DNA of 64,000 nucleotides from NCBI RefSeq assembly GCF_001861355.1, contig NZ_MASN01000018.1:310001-374000 (forward strand), given 5' to 3'. Of the stretch, positions 8,325 to 16,647 are shown one piece after another. Within the stretch, counting starts at the first letter, position 1. Every line of letters begins with the position of its first letter. Under the pieces are notes generated by a model. The model saw only the letters and a program-made list of their open reading frames with translations, was not told the DNA's origin and did not search any database. Origin of the DNA: Natrialba sp. SSL1. GTDB taxonomy: Archaea; Halobacteriota; Halobacteria; Halobacteriales; Natrialbaceae. The position numbers and the translations under genes are program-made.

Positions 8325-8807
8325 TCACTCGCAGAGGCAGTCCTGCGTCCGAGTTAACTGAACAGTCTCGTCGTGAAGTTGCACTGCGAGGTCGTGAAGC
8401 GTCCGTGCCCGGTACTCGCCGGCGACGCCGGTTCGATAATAGGACTCCGACCGGTTCTCGATCCAGAGTGCTTCGAGCCGATCAGCGACGCCTCTCGAGA
8501 AGAGCCCCGCCCTCACACCCAGGTCGTACACTTCGGTGTGGCGCTGACCGGCGACATCGTATCCCTTCTCCTCGACGTAGAACTGGATCGACCGCTCGAT
8601 GGCGACAAAGGAACTCTCGATGATAACCGTGTAATGGCCGTTCCGTGCAAGCAGAAAGCTGGCAGCGTCGAGGAGCCGGCACGCCTTCCGCAACTGTAGA
8701 ACGGCCGGGTCGGTGACGTACTCGAGTCCAACCTCCGGCTGCTCGGGCTTTCGCTGGAACGCATCTTCTGCGTCTGCGAGTGCTGCTTCGAGGTCCGTCG
8801 ACGTCAT
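8325..8807 (-). CDS. HEPN-like protein, putative toxin partner of the adjacent nucleotidyltransferase
   Basis: 160 residues, predicted all-helical. The segment LRKACRLLDAASFLLARNGHYTVIIESSFVAIERSI resembles HEPN helices. RARTLH at residues 133-138 fits the RX4-6H motif of HEPN ribonuclease toxins. Its start overlaps the stop of the upstream wHTH-nucleotidyltransferase gene by 4 nt. HEPN-MNT pairs are known toxin-antitoxin modules in which the MNT protein can AMPylate the HEPN toxin. The assignment rests on motif and context; the HEPN fold is diverged here. Confidence 0.7.
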   Translation of the reverse strand: MTSTDLEAALADAEDAFQRKPEQPEVGLEYVTDPAVLQLRKACRLLDAASFLLARNGHYTVIIESSFVAIERSIQFYVEEKGYDVAGQRHTEVYDLGVRAGLFSRGVADRLEALWIENRSESYYRTGVAGEYRARTLHDLAVQLHDETVQLTRTQDCLCE

Positions 8808-9460
8808 CCGTCCACCCCGAAGACATCACGCTTCACCCGTCGGAGCGTCTCGCTCTCGACGAGGGGAATCCCCTCCTGCAGAATAGGACGCAAATCATCG
8901 CCGCGCTTGCGGGCGCTCTCGGGTGATTCGACGAAAACCTCGAACTCGTATCGATCACCGTCGATCGGTTCGGCTTCCAGATCGCGGACGACGTCCGAGA
9001 CGGTCCGTCGCGCAGAAACCGGGTCTTCGTTTTCGCCAACGAGGACAAAAACGTCGATATCGCTTGCGCGGTCAGCCTCGCCGCGCGCTACGCTACCGAA
9101 ACAGAGGACTCCCACGATTGACGGCACGTTGCCATCTACTCGCTCGACGAATCGTCTGAGCGGAGCGCGAAATTCTGTTTGCGGAATTTCGAGAAGCGGG
9201 TCGTCGGCGTCTCGGAGCCGACGTTCGTCGATGCGGTAGAGGGTCCGATTCCCGGCGTCGCGCCTCACGATGAGCCCCATCGCCTCGAGGAGCGCAAGCG
9301 CCTTCGAGACGCTGGGACCGCCGTATCCGGTCAATCGCTGAAGCTCCCGGTTCGAGAACTCCTCGGTCGGGTTGCGGGCGAGTATCTCGAGTGCCTCATC
9401 CATTGCCGCGTACCGAAAGACCTGCTCGTCCGGGAGCGGCAATCGTACTTCGACGTCCAT
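8804..9460 (-). CDS. wHTH-nucleotidyltransferase (MNT) fusion, putative antitoxin
   Basis: 218 residues. Residues 1-85 form a winged helix (FSNRELQRLTGYGGPSVSKALALLEAMGLI). Residues about 95-200 form a minimal nucleotidyltransferase with GSVARGEADRASDIDVFV; the key residues are Gly122, Ser123, Asp134 and Asp136. The winged helix would let it bind its own promoter, while the MNT domain could modify the HEPN partner. A TATA-like CATAATA (complement of 9481-9487) lies about 24 nt upstream of ATG 9460, so the mRNA is probably leaderless. A dyad, CGTTA-N9-TAACG at 9462-9480, lies between the two. Confidence 0.85.
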   Translation of the reverse strand: MDVEVRLPLPDEQVFRYAAMDEALEILARNPTEEFSNRELQRLTGYGGPSVSKALALLEAMGLIVRRDAGNRTLYRIDERRLRDADDPLLEIPQTEFRAPLRRFVERVDGNVPSIVGVLCFGSVARGEADRASDIDVFVLVGENEDPVSARRTVSDVVRDLEAEPIDGDRYEFEVFVESPESARKRGDDLRPILQEGIPLVESETLRRVKRDVFGVDG

Positions 9461-9461
9461 T

Positions 9462-9480
9462 CGTTATATTCTGTGTAACG
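9462..9480. promoter_or_regulatory. Dyad over the HEPN-MNT operon promoter
   Basis: CGTTA (9462-9466) and TAACG (9476-9480) form a 5-bp inverted repeat with a 9-nt spacer. It lies between the TATA-like element (9481-9487, read on the minus strand) and the start codon at 9460. A bound protein would cover the transcription start. Self-repression by the wHTH-MNT protein is the simple reading. Confidence 0.4.
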
Positions 9481-9588
9481 TATTATGCCACATATGACTA
9501 TCGTCTACTAGTCGGTGTGACAATCTGTTTGACCTCGAGATGGCAATGGAGAACGCACCCGACTGACCAAATCGAGACGTTCGACAGG

Positions 9589-9595
9589 ATATTTA
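9589..9595 (+). promoter_or_regulatory. TATA box of the 9620 flavoprotein gene
   Basis: ATATTTA sits about 28 nt before ATG 9620. The spacing puts the transcription start at or next to the ATG, that is a leaderless mRNA. This favours ATG 9620 over the in-frame GTG at 9605. Confidence 0.55.
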
Positions 9596-9619
9596 CCGAC
9601 CGCCGTGAACGTGACGGAC

Positions 9620-10705
9620 ATGTACGATTTCGTCGTGGTGGGCGTCGGCCCCGCCGGCGCGCGGTTCTCCCGACGGGCCGCCGAGAAGGGCTTCGACGTG
9701 CTCGCACTCGAGAAGGGCACCGTCGGCACGCCCCTGGCCTGTTCGGGACACGTCAGCACTGACATCTGGGAGTTCACCGGCCCGGGTGCGCGCGAGGAGC
9801 TCTTCCAGAACGAGATTTACGGTGCGCGATTTCACGTCGGCGGGCCGAACAGCGACGAGTATCCCTTCTACAAGCGCGAGGTGGCCTCGAACGTCATCGA
9901 CCGCGTCGGCTTGGATCGCCACCTCGCCGACCTCGCCCGAGAGGCCGGCGCGGACGTTCGCGAGGAACACACCGTCACAGATGTCCGCGAACACCACGAC
10001 CGCGTCGAGGTCGACGTGAGCGGCCCCGACGGCCCCGTTACGTTCGAGGCGAAGATGGTCGCCGGCTGCGACGGCCCGCGCTCTCGCGTCCGCGGCGAAC
10101 TTGGATTACCGGAGCCCGACGAGTTGCTCCACGGGGTACTCGCGTTTTCGGACGAGGCGGACGACCAGGACTTCGTCGACGTCCACCTCACCGCGCCGAC
10201 GTTCTTCGCGTGGCGCATCCCGCGGGGTGACGCTGGCGTCGAGTACGGCCTCGCCGCGCCGCCGGGTGTGCAGGTTACGAAGCACTTCGAGGAACTGATC
10301 GACGGCTACGAGATCGACGTCTCACACCGCTGCTCGGGTGCGATTCCGATCGGCCCGCCGGACCGCGTGACGAGTCGCCGTGGCTTCCTCCTCGGCGACG
10401 CGGCTGCCCAGACCAAACCGTTCACTGGCGGCGGCATCCTCTACGGGATGACGAGCGCCGACCACGCGGCCCGGGAGATTGATCCCGACCGGCCGACGAC
10501 GCTCGCCGCCTACGAGCGCGCCTGGCGCAACGATATCGAGCGCGATCAGGAACTCGGTCACTGGCTCCGCCGAGCGTACTCACTTCCCGAACCGGTCCAG
10601 CACCTCGGCCTCGGCGCGCTCTCGGGCGAAATCGGTGTCCACATGGACCGGCCAACATCGCTGGTGTCTGCGAAACACCTCAAGACGGTCTTCTCCTGGC
10701 GCTGA
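9620..10705 (+). CDS. Geranylgeranyl reductase family FAD-dependent oxidoreductase
   Basis: 361 residues from ATG 9620 (MYDFVVVGVGPAGARFSRRA), with a Rossmann GxGxxG motif at the N-terminus. CSGHVS near residue 39 and the FAD-contact stretch GDAAAQTKPFTGGGILYGM near residue 258 place it in the geranylgeranyl reductase family. Archaeal members saturate the isoprenoid chains of membrane lipids or quinones. A second, larger member lies at 35307-36794, so the two may act on different prenyl substrates. An in-frame GTG at 9605 is possible, but the TATA box spacing favours 9620. Confidence 0.88.
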   Translation: MYDFVVVGVGPAGARFSRRAAEKGFDVLALEKGTVGTPLACSGHVSTDIWEFTGPGAREELFQNEIYGARFHVGGPNSDEYPFYKREVASNVIDRVGLDRHLADLAREAGADVREEHTVTDVREHHDRVEVDVSGPDGPVTFEAKMVAGCDGPRSRVRGELGLPEPDELLHGVLAFSDEADDQDFVDVHLTAPTFFAWRIPRGDAGVEYGLAAPPGVQVTKHFEELIDGYEIDVSHRCSGAIPIGPPDRVTSRRGFLLGDAAAQTKPFTGGGILYGMTSADHAAREIDPDRPTTLAAYERAWRNDIERDQELGHWLRRAYSLPEPVQHLGLGALSGEIGVHMDRPTSLVSAKHLKTVFSWR

Positions 10706-10730
10706 GCCAGCGTTCCGGCGTCGATCGGCC

Positions 10731-10758
10731 CGTCGGTTGTGGATCGTCGGTTGTGGAC
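10731..10758. repeat. Two 14-bp tandem copies in an intergenic region
   Basis: CGTCGGTTGTGGAT occurs at 10731-10744 and again at 10745-10758 with one mismatch at the end. A further diverged GTAGGTCGTG follows. It lies between convergent genes and looks like slippage-derived sequence. Confidence 0.5.
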
Positions 10759-10821
10759 CGTAGGTCGTGAATGTCCGTTTTCCCGCTCAACTCCCAGTTT
10801 GTGCGCTCTGAACCGTTCCAG

Positions 10822-11022
10822 TCAGGACGACTCTGTCGAAGCCTGGTTCTTCCGGGGAGCAGGCGCTTCCGACGTTCCGATACCGACCAGGTCCATCGCA
10901 ATCGTGCCGACTCCAACGTGAACCACGACGAACGCGACCGCCGGCCCAACCGTGGGGACGAACGCGGTACCCGCTGCAGCGACGACCGCGAGGGGGAGAG
11001 CGACCGGTAAGGCGTCAGTCAC
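10822..11022 (-). CDS. Small membrane protein, second of a two-gene operon
   Basis: 66 residues with a GTG start at 11022 that overlaps the stop of the upstream gene by 4 nt. Residues about 5-48 are hydrophobic (two helices), and the tail is polar (SEAPAPRKNQASTESS). The overlap with 11019-11444 argues for translational coupling and that the two products work together, perhaps as a small membrane complex. No family is recognised. Confidence 0.6.
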   Translation of the reverse strand: MTDALPVALPLAVVAAAGTAFVPTVGPAVAFVVVHVGVGTIAMDLVGIGTSEAPAPRKNQASTESS

Positions 11023-11444
11023 GAGGCGACCGACGCGAGGAATCCCAGCGCGCTTCCCACGACTAGGGCGACGACGTAGAGTGCGAGGAGTGGAATCGAC
11101 GCCCAGCCAATGAGCGGCAGCGCGGCCATGTAGACGATTGCAACGGCGAGGACGATGCTAAGTAGACCGTGGAAGAGCGCAAAGCCCGGTCGTGCGAGTG
11201 CGAGGTCGGTCAGTGACTGCGTTGCGTCGGGCGCAAACGCGACCAATCCGCCGCCGACGAGTAGCGTCACGAGCGCGGGCCGGCTGTTCGCAGAGAAGAG
11301 CGAGGAGAAGACCGTCTCTGCGCCGACCTGTGCGGCGTCCGGCCCCTGTTGTGCGAGCCCCGGTGTCGTGGCGGCGACTGCACCGGTGATGGCGACGACA
11401 GCGACTGCGACGCCGGCTGCGAGACGCGAGGAGGGCGACTGCAT
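11019..11444 (-). CDS. Membrane protein with N-terminal signal-like helix
   Basis: 141 residues. Residues 1-31 look like a signal peptide or first helix (LAAGVAVAVVAITGAVAA, then TTPGLAQQ). Three further hydrophobic segments lie at about 55-70, 88-108 and 112-138. A TATA-like TTAATACC (reverse strand, near 11468-11475) lies about 27 nt upstream of ATG 11444, so it starts leaderless. It overlaps the downstream small membrane gene. The C-terminal helices recall the membrane part fused to some haloarchaeal polymer-forming proteins, but I cannot assign a family. Confidence 0.65.
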   Translation of the reverse strand: MQSPSSRLAAGVAVAVVAITGAVAATTPGLAQQGPDAAQVGAETVFSSLFSANSRPALVTLLVGGGLVAFAPDATQSLTDLALARPGFALFHGLLSIVLAVAIVYMAALPLIGWASIPLLALYVVALVVGSALGFLASVAS

Positions 11445-11625
11445 ACTGCGACAGTGCGACCGAACGGTATTAAATGTCTGTTTCGTTGGTACGTTCGAGC
11501 GGTTGCAGTTCGTCCTTCAGCGTTGTAGTTTGAACCCCGTGCCGACCCGCAGACAGAACGACCGCGAGCGGCAACCGAGACCGTAAACGACAGACCGAAG
11601 GGAGCAGTCCCGAAACCAGCAGTCG

Positions 11626-13065
11626 ATGGCAGGGCGATACGCCGGCGTTGTCGCGTTCGTTGCGAGCGTGCTCGAACGCCTCGGAATCATTAGCGCCGAG
11701 CGCTTTCGCCCGACGATGGACCTCGCGTGGCCCCGCATCGTCACCGGCTTCGCGATCATGTCGAAGCAGACGGCCGACCTGGCGATGGTCGGGTTGGCCG
11801 TCGGCGTCACCGGTACCGCGGGGATGGCCTACGCGCTCGCGTACTGGGAACTCGTGACGATGCTCGGCCTCGGACTCGCGGGCGGCACCGTTTCGCTCGT
11901 CTCCCAGAACTACGGCGGTGAAGAAACCGAGCGCGCCTCGCTCGTCGTCACGCAGAGCCTCCTGCTCACCGTCGTCTTCGCGCTGCCGATCATGGCCGTC
12001 TTTCTCCTCGCCGCCGCGCCCCTGATCGGACTGCTCGGCTCGAACCCTGAGGCTATCGGCCACGGCAGCACCTATCTCATCTTCGTCGCGCCCGCCGTCC
12101 TGTTCGAACTCTGTAACCTGATCGCCAGCCGAACCTACACCGGCGTCGGGGACACGTTCACCGAGATGGTCGCCCGCGCCGGCGGCGCGGTCCTCAACAT
12201 CCTCCTGAGCGGCCTGCTGATCTTCGGGTTCGGTCTCGGTGTCGCGGGCGCGGCGATTGGGACCAGCCTCTCGACCGGTTTCGTGACGCTCGTGCTCGCC
12301 TGGGGCATGACCGGCCGCTCGTACGGCCGACTCGGCATGGAGCCGAGTCCCGTTCCGATCAGCCTGCGCGGACCGTGGTTCGACCTCGGCGTCGTCCGCG
12401 AACTCATCGAAATCTCGACGCCCGAAATTGGCCGTCGACTTGCCGGCGGTGCAGTCGTCTTTCCGCTCCTCTGGATCGCCGGTACCTTCGGCCCCGTCAT
12501 CGTCACCGCACTCGAGGTCGGCCGCCGCGTTCGGAGTCTGATCAACAGCGTGAACTGGGGGCTTTCGTTGGCTGCGAGCTCGCTTGTCGGCCAGCACCTC
12601 GGTGCGGGTGACGAGGACGAGGCGGGTGCCTACGGCGCGTCGATCATTCGGCTCTCTACCGTGCTCTACGTCGCGATTGCGGTGCTCGTGATCGTGTTTG
12701 CAGAGCCGATCGCGAGCGTGTTCGTCGACGATGCGGGTGCAATCGAGGCTGCGGCGGTGTTCGTCGCCGTCGGCGCGGTGAGTTCGATCGGCTTCGGGAT
12801 CGACGGCGCGGCGGCGGGCGCGCTGCTCGGTGCGGGCGACACCCGCCTGCCGTTCGTCGCCTCGCTGGTCGGCCGCTACGTCTTCGCGCTGCCAGTCGCA
12901 CTGCTCGGCGTCGTTACGCCGCTCGACGTCGTGGCACTCTACCTCGCGCTGTTGCTCGAGACGTTCGTCCCGGGCGGGATCAACTACGCGCTGTTCAGGC
13001 GCGGGCGCTGGAAGGCAGTGAGCCGACGGTATCGGCCGTCGTCCTCGTCGGATCTCGATACATAG
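11626..13065 (+). CDS. MATE family multidrug/sodium antiporter
   Basis: 479 residues with about 12 hydrophobic helices in two MatE halves. MATE proteins export organic cations or drugs by Na+ or H+ antiport. Visible family landmarks are MVGLAVGVTGTAGMAYA, GLAGGTVSLVSQNYGG in the first half and SLVGQHLGAGDEDEAG in the second. The first 30 residues are a cytoplasmic lead. The gene stands alone; it faces the FAD oxidase gene tail to tail 30 nt downstream. Confidence 0.93.
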   Translation: MAGRYAGVVAFVASVLERLGIISAERFRPTMDLAWPRIVTGFAIMSKQTADLAMVGLAVGVTGTAGMAYALAYWELVTMLGLGLAGGTVSLVSQNYGGEETERASLVVTQSLLLTVVFALPIMAVFLLAAAPLIGLLGSNPEAIGHGSTYLIFVAPAVLFELCNLIASRTYTGVGDTFTEMVARAGGAVLNILLSGLLIFGFGLGVAGAAIGTSLSTGFVTLVLAWGMTGRSYGRLGMEPSPVPISLRGPWFDLGVVRELIEISTPEIGRRLAGGAVVFPLLWIAGTFGPVIVTALEVGRRVRSLINSVNWGLSLAASSLVGQHLGAGDEDEAGAYGASIIRLSTVLYVAIAVLVIVFAEPIASVFVDDAGAIEAAAVFVAVGAVSSIGFGIDGAAAGALLGAGDTRLPFVASLVGRYVFALPVALLGVVTPLDVVALYLALLLETFVPGGINYALFRRGRWKAVSRRYRPSSSSDLDT

Positions 13066-13095
13066 GAATATGGTGTCCGACGACGAGAGCTCTCG

Positions 13096-14526
13096 TCAGT
13101 CGGCGGCTCTCGGGACGATTGCTCCGTTTCCGCGGAACAGGTTTGCCGGGTCGTACGTCGACTTTACGTCCACGAGCCGGTCGTAGTTCTCTCCATAGAG
13201 CATGTTTCCGGGATCCTCGTTCAGTCCCGGGAAGTTCCCATAGCGGCCCGAGGCGACTGGCAGATCCTGCACGTCGCCGATTCCTTCGCGGGCCCAGGTC
13301 ACGTTCGCATCGTCGTCCGCTGGGTCCTCCCAGTTCGCCTCGAACGTGACCATGTACGGTTTGTCCCGGTGCCAGAACGCGGTTTCGTCCTGTGGTACGT
13401 CGCCAACTGCACCGTCGAGGTGCCAGATGTCGACCGTCGAGAGCGCCGACGGCGCGGACTCGTTACACTGCAGAACGGCGTCCACGAGGTCGTCGGTAAG
13501 CGCCGTGACGTAGATCGACTTCCAGTAGTACCGGAACCCATCCGGGTAGTCTTCGTCGAGCATCGACTGCAGATCGGTGAACGCCATCGGCCCGCTAAAG
13601 TCGGCGACCGGCGTCAGACCCGTCCGAAGCGACTCGAAAACGTGGTCGGCGTCCGCACGGTCGCCGCGAGAGGAGCCGAGGAGCGCGACTGCCGGTTCAC
13701 CCCACGCAGATTCGGGGAACTCCTCGAGTTCGGGGACGTGCGCGGCGACCATGAGGACGCCCGCATCTCGCGGTGCGGTCTCGACCCACTCGCGGTAGCG
13801 ATCCATCGCCGTTGCCGCGTCGTCATCGATGTACCAGATGAAGAGCGCGTCTACGTCGGGACCGACCTCGTGGAGCGTGAACTCGAACGACGTGACGACG
13901 CCGAACGCGCCGCCGCCACCGCGAAGCGCCCAGAACAGGTCTGCGTTTCGATCGGCGCTCGCCGTTCGAGCCTCGCCGTCCGCCGTGACGACGTCGACGC
14001 TGACCAGATTGTCCAGAGCCAACCCGTACTGGCGGCTGAGGTGGCCGTAGCCGCCGTTGAGCGTCAGCCCGGCAACGCCGGTCTCCGAAACGGCACCGAG
14101 TGCCGTCGCGAGACCGAACAGTTGCGTCTCGCGGTCGACGTCACCGAGGGTTGCCCCGCCTTCGACGCGAACCGTTTCCGCCTCACGATCGACCCGGACG
14201 CCGCGCATATTCGAGAGGTCGACGACGAGGCCGCCGTCCGTGACGGCCGTGCCCGCGACATTGTGGCCGCCACCCCGAACGACGACGGGCAACTCGTGCT
14301 CGCGAGCGAAATCCACCGCCGCGACGACGTCAGCGACGCCGGCACACTGGGCGATAATCGCGGGATACCTGTCGATCATGCCGTTCCAGATTCGCCTCGC
14401 CTCGTCGTACATCTCGTCGGACGGCAACCAAACGTCGCCCGAAAAATCAGCCGTGAACGATTCGACGGCGTTGCGCGAGAGACGAGCGAGCGATTCCTCA
14501 CCCGGAGACTTGCCAGTCATTGACAT
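13096..14526 (-). CDS. FAD-binding oxidoreductase, berberine-bridge type
   Basis: 476 residues. The N-terminal FAD_binding_4 domain shows RGGGHNVAGTAVTDGG at about 83-98; the His is the usual covalent flavin site. GGYGHLSRQYGLALDN follows near residue 158. The C-terminal BBE segment (YGENYDRLVDVKSTYDPANLFR) is intact. Such enzymes oxidise sugars, alkaloids or other small alcohols with oxygen as acceptor. There is no signal peptide, so it should act in the cytoplasm. The substrate is unknown. Two ATGs near the start (14526 and 14520) differ by two residues only. Confidence 0.9.
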   Translation of the reverse strand: MSMTGKSPGEESLARLSRNAVESFTADFSGDVWLPSDEMYDEARRIWNGMIDRYPAIIAQCAGVADVVAAVDFAREHELPVVVRGGGHNVAGTAVTDGGLVVDLSNMRGVRVDREAETVRVEGGATLGDVDRETQLFGLATALGAVSETGVAGLTLNGGYGHLSRQYGLALDNLVSVDVVTADGEARTASADRNADLFWALRGGGGAFGVVTSFEFTLHEVGPDVDALFIWYIDDDAATAMDRYREWVETAPRDAGVLMVAAHVPELEEFPESAWGEPAVALLGSSRGDRADADHVFESLRTGLTPVADFSGPMAFTDLQSMLDEDYPDGFRYYWKSIYVTALTDDLVDAVLQCNESAPSALSTVDIWHLDGAVGDVPQDETAFWHRDKPYMVTFEANWEDPADDDANVTWAREGIGDVQDLPVASGRYGNFPGLNEDPGNMLYGENYDRLVDVKSTYDPANLFRGNGAIVPRAAD

Positions 14527-14625
14527 GAATAAACGTACGCTGCCGAACGAGATAACCGAGTCGCCGTTCTCGCGCGTACCGGAATGTCTCGGTGGTTGAC
14601 GGTGGTCTCTGTACTGACGAGAGGC

Positions 14626-15006
14626 TTATTCCGTCCCCACGATACCACAGGTGATCGAAACTGGTTCGACCAATTCCGCACCGTCGACCGCGTCTGGCGT
14701 CAACAGGAGCACCGTGTCGTCCGGTAGTTCCTCCTCGACACGTACCGTTCGGCCGAGGGCGTCCTCGAGTTCATCCGGCGACGCGTCCGCCGCGAGATCG
14801 GTCGGCGGCTGGGGGAGAACGAACACGAGGTCGGCGGGTCGGTCGTGATCAGTTTCGGCCATCTCGAGAAGGTCGGCGAGCGCGTCAGTGTCGAGGGACT
14901 CGAGTGATCGGATAGTCACGCGTTCGGTGTCAGAACCAGGGGCGTCGGCCGACTGGGTACGAACGCGGTCTGCGAGTTCGGCGAAGTCAGTGCTCTCGAA
15001 GGTCAT
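14626..15006 (-). CDS. Haloarchaeal hypothetical protein
   Basis: 126 residues, strongly acidic, with no membrane segment. The N-terminal half is helical; two strands follow (LVFVLPQP and DTVLLLTPDAV), and it ends with VSITCGIVGTE. The codon pattern is coding-like (GC-rich third positions). It lies 107 nt downstream of the CAF17-like gene on the same strand and could be co-transcribed. No family recognised. Confidence 0.65.
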   Translation of the reverse strand: MTFESTDFAELADRVRTQSADAPGSDTERVTIRSLESLDTDALADLLEMAETDHDRPADLVFVLPQPPTDLAADASPDELEDALGRTVRVEEELPDDTVLLLTPDAVDGAELVEPVSITCGIVGTE

Positions 15007-15113
15007 GTGCGTGGCTCCAGTGGCGTCTTCCGTAAGCGTGTGCCCGGCCAGTTCTGGTCTGTCCTGACGAGACGACCGAGTGTGAGCCGCTCCAGCGGCA
15101 AAAACAGAGACAG

Positions 15114-16268
15114 TTACGAGTAGTCCGGCAACCGGTCCGACACGTCCGAGCCCTCGACGAACGGCAGTTCCGTCCGCGTCGCCGGTACCTCCTCACCGTC
15201 GACTCGAACCGTGAACGACTCGCCGTCGTGATCGTACTCGAGTAGCGCCAGCGCGATGGGCGTCTCGAGGAGTGGGCTCAGTCCGGCACGGGAGATTTCG
15301 CCGACGGAGGCGTCGCCGTCGAAGACGGCTGCGCCGGGGTCGGGGACGAGTTCGGCGGTGTCTGCGTCAGCGTGGGGTTCGGGTTCTGCCTCGGCGTCAG
15401 TTTCGGACCCAGCATCCGCATCGATCGTCAACCCAACCAGCCGCCGACTCGGCTGCCCCCGGTTCTCGACCCGTGAAACGACCTCCTGGCCGACATAACA
15501 CCCCTTCTCGAAATCGAGCGCTGTTGTGAGACCGAGCACGTTCGGCACGGTGCCCTCGAGTTCGGTCTCGAACAGCGCCGACCCGGACTCGAGTGCGAGG
15601 CTGTCGCGCGTCCGGTAGCCGAAGGGGGCGGCGTTGAGTCCCTGGTTGAGGAGGACGTCGTACACCGCTTCGGCGTCGTCGATTCCGCAGATGACCTCGT
15701 ACGTCTCCTCGCCGGTCAGCGCGTCGGTTCGGATGACGGAGACGCCCGCGTCGCCCATCGTTCCGCGGACGAAACTGTAGCGCTCGTCGGGCGATGCCGC
15801 GCCGTTGAGTACGGACGCGACCTTCTCCGTGGCCTGCGGGCCGTGGATGCCGAAGATGGCGAATTCGTCGGTCGCAACGTCGATCTCGACGTCCTGGATG
15901 AACACCTTCTCGGACCAGTCGGCTGCCAGTTCCTCGGCCTCGCCCGGCGGTGTGAACAGCAGGATCCGCTCGCCCGCGTTGTAGATGTAGAGTTCGACTT
16001 CGATGCGACCCTGCGGGCCGAGCACCAGCGCGTAACAGCCCTGTCCGTCGGTGTCGGGAACGTGGTTCGAGACCACGTTGTCGACGTAGTCCCGTCGGTC
16101 CTCACCCGTGACCGTGATCACGCCGTAGGCCAGTTCGATGAGCCCGACACCGTTGCGGACCGCGCGGTGGGTGCGCTCCGGCCGGCCGTAGTGCTCGACG
16201 ATGGTTCGGCCGCCGCGCTCGCCGAACGTCGCACCGTGGTCCTCGTGAATGGACGAGATAACGCTCAT
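15114..16268 (-). CDS. GcvT/YgfZ (CAF17-like) folate-binding protein
   Basis: 384 residues from ATG 16268 (MSVISSIHEDHGATF). The motif KGCYVGQE, diagnostic of the YgfZ/CAF17 family, is at about residue 242. YgfZ proteins bind tetrahydrofolate and support Fe-S enzymes such as MiaB. The N-terminal GcvT domain (YALVLGPQGRIEVELYIY) is clear. An acidic insertion (residues about 270-305, many Asp/Ala/Glu/Pro) interrupts the C-terminal barrel. It may be annotated as an aminomethyltransferase, but no glycine-cleavage genes are nearby, so a YgfZ-like role is preferred. The in-frame ATG at 16295 is less likely. Confidence 0.88.
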   Translation of the reverse strand: MSVISSIHEDHGATFGERGGRTIVEHYGRPERTHRAVRNGVGLIELAYGVITVTGEDRRDYVDNVVSNHVPDTDGQGCYALVLGPQGRIEVELYIYNAGERILLFTPPGEAEELAADWSEKVFIQDVEIDVATDEFAIFGIHGPQATEKVASVLNGAASPDERYSFVRGTMGDAGVSVIRTDALTGEETYEVICGIDDAEAVYDVLLNQGLNAAPFGYRTRDSLALESGSALFETELEGTVPNVLGLTTALDFEKGCYVGQEVVSRVENRGQPSRRLVGLTIDADAGSETDAEAEPEPHADADTAELVPDPGAAVFDGDASVGEISRAGLSPLLETPIALALLEYDHDGESFTVRVDGEEVPATRTELPFVEGSDVSDRLPDYS

Positions 16269-16304
16269 GACGCTGTGGAGGGGCCAGGGACCCACAGGCG
16301 TTTC

Positions 16305-16328
16305 GATTCGATGATTCGATGATTCGAT
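16305..16328. repeat. Three perfect 8-bp tandem repeats GATTCGAT
   Basis: GATTCGAT is repeated at 16305-16312, 16313-16320 and 16321-16328 in the intergenic space upstream of the CAF17-like gene. Each unit contains the dyad ATTCGAT. It could be a slippage tract or a small array of binding sites. Confidence 0.6.
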
Positions 16329-16347
16329 GGGAGCGCAGTGTCGGGAG

Positions 16348-16647
16348 TCAGAAGGGGAATCGCTCGCGGAGCCACTCGCCGATCGACTGCTCGTCGTCCT
16401 CTTCGGTGGGATTATCCGGAATCACGCGCTCGTCGGGTTTGATCAGCGTCTCGCTGCCGTCCGTTTCGACGACGATGAGCCGATCCGCTTTCAGCGTCGA
16501 GAGGGCCTCCTCGAGATCGTCAATCTCGGCTTCAACCGCGGCCCGGAGCTCGAGGACGGACATCCCGTCGTCGGCGCGGTCGACGAGTTCATCGAGAACC
16601 GCTACCTGGGTCCGTTCCCGGTTCCGATACTCCGGCTTTGCTTTCAT
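16348..16647 (-). CDS. DUF6432-type small HTH-like protein
   Basis: 99 residues from ATG 16647 (MKAKPEYRNRERTQVAVLDEL). Residues 10-75 look like a compact winged helix (VAVLDELVDRADDGMSVLELRAAV, then LEEALSTLKADRLIVVE). From memory it belongs to the haloarchaeal DUF6432 family, likely a DNA-binding protein. The longer in-frame opening upstream to 16938 has no coding character. The gene may be co-transcribed with the CAF17-like gene 79 nt downstream. Confidence 0.82.
   Translation of the reverse strand: MKAKPEYRNRERTQVAVLDELVDRADDGMSVLELRAAVEAEIDDLEEALSTLKADRLIVVETDGSETLIKPDERVIPDNPTEEDDEQSIGEWLRERFPF

Noticed and set aside
13369-14523. Long open frame antisense to the FAD oxidase
   Set aside because: Shadow of a GC-rich gene: Arg/Val-rich composition and no motif, while the minus-strand gene has full family signatures.
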